A program made the position numbers and the translations under genes. Under the pieces are notes generated by a model. It did no database searches. It was not told where the DNA came from and worked only from the letters and a program-made list of their open reading frames with translations. A stretch of 64,000 nt of DNA, taken from NCBI GenBank assembly GCA_008501635.1, contig QQUJ01000019.1, forward strand, positions 124,001 through 188,000, written 5' to 3'. The DNA is from Pseudomonadota bacterium. GTDB taxonomy: Bacteria > Pseudomonadota > Gammaproteobacteria > QQUJ01. This document shows, in pieces, positions 56,916 to 64,000 of the stretch (position 1 is the stretch's first letter; each line of letters begins with the position of its first letter).

Positions 56916-57749
56916 TCAGGGAAGCTGTTCCACCTTGACCAGGATCCGTCGTTTGTCTTCGAGATGCTCGGTCGAACGATGGATGACTCCACTTTGGCGC
57001 TGGATCCCGGCATTCACCACACCACCCAACTCGATCCACTCTCCCAGTGTGCCCGATACCGTGGTGCTGATCCCCTGAACCTCGATACGCCCTCCACCGG
57101 AGCGCGAAAGCTGGTCCCGCTGGGCACCAATTTCCAACATCACGCGTTCGCCGCTGATCCTTGGCAAGACCGAAAAACCCCTTTCAACCTGGCGGTATTC
57201 AATGGAATCGGTATTTTGAACTCCGCCCGGGATGATCGTGCTTGAGCGACTGCCTACCGGGATCGACTGGCCCAGGTAGATCGTTGCAGCGCGGCCTTCC
57301 AACACCCGTACTCTCTGTATCTCATCACCGCGAGTCCGTGATCGCGAACGGCGGACACGCAATTCAGCCGTATCGGACCCGGTCCCTTCACCCACCGCGA
57401 GACGCCCCCGTCCGCCGAGTCCTATGGAGGCGTTCAGGCGCGACTCATCGTCGGCCAGATCAGCGGCTTCACCCTGCAACACCGTGATCTGTAACTGGCG
57501 CGGGGATCTGTCGAGCGTTGCCAGCAAGGCCTTGATTTCAGACAAATTAGCCGGTGTGGTCCGGATGAACAGTTGTCCGCGCTGACCGGTCAGTGTACCG
57601 CCCGGGGCCAAAAAGGGCTGCACCAGCGGCAACACTTCCTCGGCAGGGCGATGCCTGAGATCGATGATTTCCAGTGATTGAGCCAGGCCCACCCTTACCG
57701 GCATCAGCAACAGCAGTCCGATCACTAAGTGGCAGAGATAGCGCACCAT
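56916..57749 (-). CDS. short secretin-like (type II/III secretion system) protein
   Basis: A 277-residue exported protein with the N-terminal signal HLVIGLLLLMPVRVGLAQ. Residues about 25-95 match a secretin N1/NolW-type domain (IDLRHRPAEEVLPLVQPFL, LSEIKALLATLDRSPRQL). The rest resembles the beginning of a secretin core (RVRVLEGRAATIYLGQSIPV, VLPRISGERVMLEIGAQ, TTVSGTLGEWIELGG). It is far shorter than pore-forming secretins (about 600 aa or more), and no pilus or secretion genes are nearby. The role is unknown. It lies 4 nt downstream of the 57754 gene, so the two are co-transcribed. Confidence 0.78.
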   Translation of the reverse strand: MVRYLCHLVIGLLLLMPVRVGLAQSLEIIDLRHRPAEEVLPLVQPFLAPGGTLTGQRGQLFIRTTPANLSEIKALLATLDRSPRQLQITVLQGEAADLADDESRLNASIGLGGRGRLAVGEGTGSDTAELRVRRSRSRTRGDEIQRVRVLEGRAATIYLGQSIPVGSRSSTIIPGGVQNTDSIEYRQVERGFSVLPRISGERVMLEIGAQRDQLSRSGGGRIEVQGISTTVSGTLGEWIELGGVVNAGIQRQSGVIHRSTEHLEDKRRILVKVEQLP

Positions 57750-57753
57750 GACC

Positions 57754-58263
57754 TCAGATATGCAGCCGCTGCAGCCCGGGATCGCGACCGCTTATTTCCC
57801 AGACCTTGGTGAAGAATCGCACCAGTTCCCGCGCCTCCAGTGGATCGTAGAAACTGGCCTTCCCCTCGAACCGATCGGCGAGGCCACGTTGCAGGAATCC
57901 ATTTTCGTCAGCCACCAGAAACGCCTGATTGTAGTCGCGAAACTCCGGGTGCACGGCACGCATATGGATGTAACTGTTGAGGTGCCGGGCAAGTTCGATC
58001 AAACGATGCCCGCTCTTGATTGCATGATCGGTACTCTGCACCAGGATGCGGATATCGGTGAATCGCCCGCGGATAGCGAGTTGCCGCACCGCTTCCAGGA
58101 AGGGCGCGGTATCGTAGAGACGGGCATCGAGATCGCGGGAGAATACATGCAGCGTACGCTTGGCCTGTTCAACCAAGGCCAGCGACACCGCCGCACACTC
58201 TTCCAGCGTTTCGATGGCAAGGGTCTCGGCGGTTTCACCCAGGATATAGCGTTCCAGTTCCAT
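57754..58263 (-). CDS. hypothetical protein (169 aa), DUF7931-like
   Basis: A 169-residue soluble protein. It has CAAVSLALVEQAKRTLHVFS (about 24-43), DARLYDTAPFLEAVRQLAIRGR, IRILVQSTDHAIKSGHRLIELA with a histidine pair, and RFEGKASFYDPLEARELVRFF. The layout recalls the phospholipase-D-like fold reported for DUF7931 proteins, but a complete HKD motif is absent. Function is unknown. It lies between purB and the secretin-like gene on the minus strand. Confidence 0.7.
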   Translation of the reverse strand: MELERYILGETAETLAIETLEECAAVSLALVEQAKRTLHVFSRDLDARLYDTAPFLEAVRQLAIRGRFTDIRILVQSTDHAIKSGHRLIELARHLNSYIHMRAVHPEFRDYNQAFLVADENGFLQRGLADRFEGKASFYDPLEARELVRFFTKVWEISGRDPGLQRLHI

Positions 58264-58340
58264 GGCGGCAGTGGCACCTCGCGCAGCAAACAGTCCCGTT
58301 TAGAGAATAACCCCCATAGTAGGCGCGGCCTTCACCTGAC

Positions 58341-59759
<1,419 letters not shown>

Positions 59760-59815
59760 TCATACTACACGCCGCGGAGGCGCCATGCCTGCCGTGAATG
59801 GCCGATATAAATGCT

Positions 59816-59824
59816 TGGTATAAT
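59816..59824 (+). promoter_or_regulatory. extended -10 promoter of acnB
   Basis: TGGTATAAT carries a perfect TATAAT (59819-59824) with the extended TG. No strong -35 is present. The leader to the GTG at 59924 is about 90 nt and AT-rich at its start. Confidence 0.5.
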
Positions 59825-59923
59825 TTCTTTTTACCCTTGGTTAACTTACAATTATCGCAATCTGCGGGAAGCGATCGATCTCTTCCCCGGCCTTTGAAAC
59901 CGTCTGAGAAGAGGATAAGGATC

Positions 59924-62509
59924 GTGCTTGAAGCCTATCGTAATCACGTCGCAGAACGCGCCGCTGAGGGCATCGTCCCGCTGCCGCTCAATGCCCAGCA
60001 GGTCGCCGATCTGGTTGAACTGCTGAAAAGCCCGCCCGCCGGCGAAGAGGCGTTTCTGGTCGATCTGTTGGTCAATCGTGTCCCTCCGGGGGTTGATGAT
60101 GCGGCGCGCGTCAAAGCCGCCTTTCTGGCGGATGTGGTGAAGGGCCGGGCGCAGTCTCCTCTCATCGACAAGGCAAAAGCCGTGGAGCTGTTGGGTACCA
60201 TGCTGGGCGGCTACAACATCGCCCCGCTGATCGATTGCCTGGACGACGCTGGTTTGTCGTCCATTGCCGTCAAGGCGCTGTCTCACACCCTGCTGATGTT
60301 CGATGCCTTTCATGATGTGGCCGAAAAAGCCACGGCGGGTAACGTCCACGCCCGGCAGGTACTGGAGAGTTGGGCCGATGGCGAATGGTTTACCAGTAAA
60401 CCTGTGCTCGCCGACAAGATCACCGTCACCGTCTTCAAGGTGTCCGGAGAAACCAACACGGACGACCTTTCCCCGGCACCGGATGCCTGGAGCCGCCCCG
60501 ACATCCCCTTGCACGCCAAAGCGATGCTGAAGATGGCGCGCGACGGTATCACTCCCGATGAGCCTGGTGCCGTGGGTCCGATCAGTACGATCGAGGAGCT
60601 GAAGAAGAAGGGTTTTCCGCTGGCCTATGTCGGCGATGTGGTAGGTACCGGCTCGTCACGCAAATCCGCTACCAACTCCGTGCTGTGGTACATGGGCGAT
60701 GACATTCCGTACGTACCCAACAAGCGTGCCGGCGGCTACTGTTTCGGCGGCAAGATTGCTCCGATCTTCTTCAACACCATGGAGGACGCCGGTGCCCTGC
60801 CCATCGAAATGGACGTGGATAAGATGGCGATGGGCGATGTCATCGATGTCTATCCTTACGAAGGCAAGGTATGCAGGCATGGCACCGACGAGGTGATTTC
60901 AACCTTTGAGCTCAAGACCCAGGTACTGCTCGACGAGGTGCGCGCCGGCGGCCGTATCCCGCTGATCATTGGCCGCGGTCTGACCGAGAAGGCTCGCCAG
61001 GCATTGGGCAGAGAGCCCTCCGAACTGTTCCGCAAGCCGATCGATCCGACCGATACCGGAAAAGGCTACACCCTGGCGCAGAAAATGGTGGGTCAGGCCT
61101 GCGGTGTCTCCGGTGTCCGGCCCGGAACCTACTGTGAACCTAAGATGGCCACGGTAGGTTCCCAGGACACCACCGGTCCCATGACCCGGGACGAGCTGAA
61201 AGATCTGGCCTGTCTCGGCTTCTCAGCCGATCTGGTGATGCAGTCTTTCTGTCATACAGCCGCCTATCCCAAGCCGGTGGATATCAACACGCACCACACC
61301 CTGCCGGACTTCATCATGACCCGTGGTGGCGTCTCACTGCGCCCTGGCGACGGGATCATCCACTCCTGGCTGAATCGCATGCTCTTGCCCGACACTGTGG
61401 GTACCGGTGGGGATTCGCATACCCGCTTCCCGATCGGCATCAGCTTCCCGGCGGGTTCCGGTCTGGTGGCCTTCGCTGCCGCGACCGGCGTGATGCCGCT
61501 GGATATGCCCGAATCGGTACTGGTGCGCTTCAAGGGCGCTATGCAGCCCGGGGTTACGCTACGCGATCTGGTGCACGCCATCCCCTACTATGCCATCAAA
61601 GAGGGGCTGCTGACCGTAGCCAAGCAAGGCAAGAAAAACATCTTCTCCGGCCGCATTCTGGAGATCGAAGGGCTGCCGCAACTCACCGTCGAACAGGCCT
61701 TCGAACTCTCCGACGCCTCCGCCGAACGTTCCGCAGCGGGCTGCACTATCAGGCTCGACAAAGAGCCTATCACCGAGTACCTGCGCTCCAACATCACCAT
61801 GCTGAAATGGATGATCGCCGGAGGTTACGGCGACGAGCGCACCATCCGTCGCCGTATCAAGGCGATGGAGGAGTGGATTGCCAACCCCGAACTGCTGGAG
61901 CCCGATGCGGACGCCGAGTACGCTGCCGTGATCGAGATCGATATGAACGAGATCAAGGAACCGGTGCTCTGCGCACCCAACGATCCCGACGATGCGCGTC
62001 TGTTGTCGGACGTGGCAGGCACCAAAATCGACGAGGTGTTCATCGGCTCGTGCATGACCAACATCGGTCATTTCCGCGCCGCCGGCAAATTGCTGGAAAA
62101 GGCCGAGGGTATACCCACCCGCCTGTGGCTGGCGCCACCCACCCGCATGGATGAAGCGCAACTGCGCGAGGAAGGCTACTACTTCACCTACGCCAAGGCG
62201 GGCGCGCGCACCGAGATGCCCGGTTGCTCGTTGTGCATGGGCAACCAGGCGCGCATCGCCGCCAATTCCACTGCCGTCTCCACCTCGACGCGCAATTTTC
62301 CCAACCGCCTGGGCACGGGTGCCAACGTCTACCTGGCGTCGGCGGAACTGGCGTCGGTGGCGGCCATTCTGGGCAAGTTGCCGACTCCGGACGAGTACCT
62401 GGCATACGCCAGGAACATCGACACCATGGCACCTGAGATCTACCGTTACCTCAACTTCGATAAGATCGCTGAGTATCAGGAAATTGCCGATAAAGTGGCG
62501 GCTGCGTAA
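59924..62509 (+). CDS. acnB: aconitate hydratase B
   Basis: AcnB is the citric-acid-cycle aconitase with a [4Fe-4S] cluster, and in E. coli also an mRNA-binding regulator. The 861-residue protein starts [20 protein letters not shown], the AcnB-specific N-terminus. It carries the HEAT-like domain (about 1-160), the swivel domain (about 165-380), and the catalytic domains with [13 protein letters not shown]710 in [10 protein letters not shown], and C768/C771 in GCSLCMGN as cluster ligands. The GTG at 59924 has AAGAGGATAAGG at ribosome-binding distance and is preferred over an upstream frame from 59798. A strong terminator follows. Confidence 0.98.
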   Translation: MLEAYRNHVAERAAEGIVPLPLNAQQVADLVELLKSPPAGEEAFLVDLLVNRVPPGVDDAARVKAAFLADVVKGRAQSPLIDKAKAVELLGTMLGGYNIAPLIDCLDDAGLSSIAVKALSHTLLMFDAFHDVAEKATAGNVHARQVLESWADGEWFTSKPVLADKITVTVFKVSGETNTDDLSPAPDAWSRPDIPLHAKAMLKMARDGITPDEPGAVGPISTIEELKKKGFPLAYVGDVVGTGSSRKSATNSVLWYMGDDIPYVPNKRAGGYCFGGKIAPIFFNTMEDAGALPIEMDVDKMAMGDVIDVYPYEGKVCRHGTDEVISTFELKTQVLLDEVRAGGRIPLIIGRGLTEKARQALGREPSELFRKPIDPTDTGKGYTLAQKMVGQACGVSGVRPGTYCEPKMATVGSQDTTGPMTRDELKDLACLGFSADLVMQSFCHTAAYPKPVDINTHHTLPDFIMTRGGVSLRPGDGIIHSWLNRMLLPDTVGTGGDSHTRFPIGISFPAGSGLVAFAAATGVMPLDMPESVLVRFKGAMQPGVTLRDLVHAIPYYAIKEGLLTVAKQGKKNIFSGRILEIEGLPQLTVEQAFELSDASAERSAAGCTIRLDKEPITEYLRSNITMLKWMIAGGYGDERTIRRRIKAMEEWIANPELLEPDADAEYAAVIEIDMNEIKEPVLCAPNDPDDARLLSDVAGTKIDEVFIGSCMTNIGHFRAAGKLLEKAEGIPTRLWLAPPTRMDEAQLREEGYYFTYAKAGARTEMPGCSLCMGNQARIAANSTAVSTSTRNFPNRLGTGANVYLASAELASVAAILGKLPTPDEYLAYARNIDTMAPEIYRYLNFDKIAEYQEIADKVAAA

Positions 62510-62532
62510 CGCAGCAACCCTAACCATGAGAA

Positions 62533-62560
62533 AGCCCCGCAGAGCAGGCGGGGCTTTTTT
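62533..62560 (+). terminator. rho-independent terminator after acnB
   Basis: AGCCCCGC (62533-62540) and GCGGGGCT (62548-62555) form an 8-bp GC-rich stem with a 7-nt loop, followed by TTTTTT. It lies 24 nt after the acnB stop. Confidence 0.92.
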
Positions 62561-62587
62561 CGGATGCGCAGTCGGCCGCGGATGAGG

Positions 62588-62610
62588 TTATCCACAATTC
62601 CTGTGGATAA
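62588..62610. promoter_or_regulatory. perfect inverted pair of consensus DnaA boxes
   Basis: TTATCCACA (62588-62596) and TGTGGATAA (62602-62610) are both exact matches to the strongest E. coli DnaA box, in inverted orientation and separated by 5 nt. They lie between the acnB terminator and the nagZ promoter. They could bind DnaA (regulation, titration, or a DARS-like site), or act as a simple hairpin. Confidence 0.6.
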
Positions 62611-62696
62611 GGTTGTGCATGAATCAATCGGGATAAACCTACCGGGCGGTGCGCGCCGGATTGCGCAAATAATACCCAAGCGCCCGATAGGGAATG

Positions 62697-62725
62697 TTGG
62701 CGTTGAACGCCGGCATCCGCATAAT
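62697..62725 (+). promoter_or_regulatory. putative nagZ promoter
   Basis: TTGGCG (62697-62702) and CATAAT (62720-62725) are 17 nt apart. The expected transcript start gives a leader of about 29 nt to the nagZ ATG at 62761. Confidence 0.5.
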
Positions 62726-62760
62726 GGCCCACCTGTCCCTGAAAAATACCAGTCACCACA

Positions 62761-63810
62761 ATGAGCCTCGGTCCCCTCATGATCGATCTGCAGTGCACCG
62801 TCCTGCAGGCTGAGGAACGCGATATGCTGCGCCACCCACTGGTGGGGGGCATCATTCTTTTTACGCGCAACTACGAGAACACCGATCAGCTTCGAGCGCT
62901 TATCGATGCGGTCCATGCGGTTCGTGAACCGCGTCTGCTGATCGCCGTGGATCAGGAGGGCGGGCGTGTCCAACGGTTTCGCTCAGGTTTCACGCGCCTG
63001 CCGCCGGTAGCCGAATTAGGGCGTATCGCCAACAAGGACCCCGCGCGCGCGCTGAGCCTGGCCGAAACCACCGGTTGGTTGATGGCCGCGGAACTGCGGG
63101 CCGTGGGCGTCGATCTGAGCTTTGCCCCGGTTCTCGATCTTGATCATCGGCGCAGCTCGGTAATCGGTGATCGCGCCTTCCATCGCAATCCCGAGGTTCT
63201 CACCGAACTGGCCCACGCCTACATGCTGGGCATGCGGCATGCGGGCATGGCCGCGGTGGGCAAACATTTTCCTGGACATGGCGGGGTTGCGGCGGACTCC
63301 CACCTCGAACTGCCGGAGGATAAGCGCTCCCTGGCCGATCTGCGTGCCGAGGACCTGCTGCCCTTCGAGCGCATGATCCACTACGGACTGCCTGCGGTAA
63401 TGGCCGCGCATGTGGTTTATCCCGCGGTTGCTCCGCTTCCGGCAGGGTTCTCCTACAATTGGTTACACACCCTGCTACGCCGGGAACTGGGCTTTCAGGG
63501 CGCCGTGTTCAGCGATGATCTCAGTATGGCGGGGGCACGAGTCGCCGGTGCGACTCCTACCCAGCGGGCACACGTTTCGCTCGAGGCGGGTTGCGACATG
63601 GTACTGATCTGCAACGACCGGCCCGCAGTCATCGAGGTACTGGAGAATCTGGATTACGCGCCCAATCCAGCCAGTCAATTGCGTCTTACCCGACTGCACG
63701 GTCGTCACCAGCGCAATTTGCAGGAACTGCAAAACAGCCCCCAGTGGCGCAAGGCGGTGGAGATGGTGCGCAGCTACGACGCCGATCCGATGCTCGATCT
63801 CGACTTGTAG
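62761..63810 (+). CDS. nagZ: beta-N-acetylhexosaminidase NagZ
   Basis: NagZ removes GlcNAc from anhydromuropeptides in cytoplasmic cell-wall recycling. The 349-residue GH3 protein has the VDQEGGRVQRF substrate motif (about 61-71), the KHFPGHGGVAADSHLELP loop with the catalytic histidine (about 166-183), and the nucleophilic aspartate in VFSDDLSMAGA (about 247-257). There is no signal peptide, as expected. No clear Shine-Dalgarno precedes the ATG. In many relatives nagZ lies near hpt; here a membrane-protein gene follows. Confidence 0.97.
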   Translation: MSLGPLMIDLQCTVLQAEERDMLRHPLVGGIILFTRNYENTDQLRALIDAVHAVREPRLLIAVDQEGGRVQRFRSGFTRLPPVAELGRIANKDPARALSLAETTGWLMAAELRAVGVDLSFAPVLDLDHRRSSVIGDRAFHRNPEVLTELAHAYMLGMRHAGMAAVGKHFPGHGGVAADSHLELPEDKRSLADLRAEDLLPFERMIHYGLPAVMAAHVVYPAVAPLPAGFSYNWLHTLLRRELGFQGAVFSDDLSMAGARVAGATPTQRAHVSLEAGCDMVLICNDRPAVIEVLENLDYAPNPASQLRLTRLHGRHQRNLQELQNSPQWRKAVEMVRSYDADPMLDLDL

Positions 63811-63889
63811 TAGAACGCCGCTTTTGACAACGGTACACCACTTTTTAAACTAGTGAGCTGACAGACCAGCCCAGGCCACAGGAACCGGT

Positions 63890-64000
63890 ATGGATTTCGA
63901 ACAGTTACTGCAGCAGATCGGCAACCCCAACACCACTGCGGGTTGGATAGCGCAGGTGTTCGTCGTTGTTTTCTCCGTCATGTTGGCGAATTTCGTTCTG
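63890..64000 (+). CDS. membrane protein, 5' part only (possible mechanosensitive channel)
   Basis: An open frame starts at ATG 63890 and runs off the window, giving 37 residues. MDFEQLLQQIGNPNTTAG precedes a hydrophobic helix (WIAQVFVVVFSVMLANFVL). The start resembles MscS-type mechanosensitive channel N-termini as I recall them, but the fragment is too short to be sure. CAGGA lies upstream as a weak ribosome-binding site. Confidence 0.5.
   Translation, partial: MDFEQLLQQIGNPNTTAGWIAQVFVVVFSVMLANFVL

Noticed and set aside
56592-57245. 217-codon plus-strand frame
   Set aside because: Overlaps the minus-strand secretin-like gene, whose signal peptide and domain pattern are convincing; the plus-strand translation shows none.
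62588-62610. Chromosomal replication origin at the DnaA-box pair
   Set aside because: Only two boxes, no AT-rich unwinding region and none of dnaA, dnaN, gyrB, rpmH or gidA nearby.

Overview
The window is about 64 kb of a GC-rich bacterial chromosome, packed almost entirely with housekeeping genes. ZipA, which is confined to Gammaproteobacteria, together with LigA, AcnB, UbiG, YciB/YciI/BolA, RluB and NagZ, places it in the Gammaproteobacteria. A complete SMC-ScpA-ScpB condensin instead of MukBEF, and gene order matching Pseudomonas in several blocks (smc-zipA-ligA; trpH-yciO-M50-trpS-scpA-scpB-rluB; yciK-gph-ubiG-MTA deaminase-mtnA-gyrA-serC-pheA-hisC-tyrA-aroA), point to a non-enteric lineage. 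The cytochrome content fits a Chromatiales-like organism, but that is inference. No rRNA, tRNA, CRISPR array, insertion sequence or prophage was recognised.

Layout: 0-9.9 kb, an aminotransferase end, cysZ and queF, then smc-zipA-ligA and a class V PLP enzyme. 9.9-12.4 kb, a MotA/ExbB-like plus OmpA/MotB-like proton-channel pair. 12.7-14.7 kb, yciB-yciI-bolA-parvulin. 14.8-22.2 kb, PHP phosphoesterase, membrane protein, yciO, site-2 protease, trpS, scpA, scpB, rluB and an EndoIII-like glycosylase. 22.3-26.1 kb, mixed single genes (MarC, diguanylate cyclase, YciK, small membrane protein). 26.1-31.5 kb, rmuC, gph, ubiG and the methylthioadenosine salvage genes. 31.7-41.1 kb, gyrA followed by serine and aromatic amino-acid biosynthesis (serC, serA-type, pheA, hisC, tyrA, aroA). 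41.2-45.2 kb, ybaK and an Mla-like lipid-transport operon. 45.2-51.0 kb, an aldolase and a PepSY / cytochrome b561 / SHP-like cytochrome c / diheme cytochrome c / PepSY / two-component-system / EF-hand cluster. 51.1-58.3 kb, nudF, small metabolic genes, deaD and three poorly characterised genes. 58.3-64 kb, purB, acnB, nagZ and the beginning of a membrane protein.

The most notable non-coding signals are: (1) TTTCAG direct repeats with exact 11-bp periodicity in front of two operons of the cytochrome cluster, each ending at the same distance from a -10-like hexamer, so probably the box of the response regulator encoded in that cluster; (2) a perfect inverted pair of consensus DnaA boxes between acnB and nagZ; (3) several promoters whose -10 element lies 6-8 nt before the start codon with no Shine-Dalgarno (queF, smc, mtnA and others), suggesting leaderless mRNAs; (4) a 9-bp dyad between queF and smc. 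Notable protein features are a tryptophanyl-tRNA synthetase with a C-x21-C-x6-C-x2-C iron-sulfur motif, an Mla-type ATPase with degenerate ABC motifs, an EndoIII-like glycosylase without the lyase lysine, and a YciK-type dehydrogenase without the catalytic serine. No clearly new multi-gene system is evident; the cytochrome/two-component cluster and the proton-channel pair are the best candidates for new biology.
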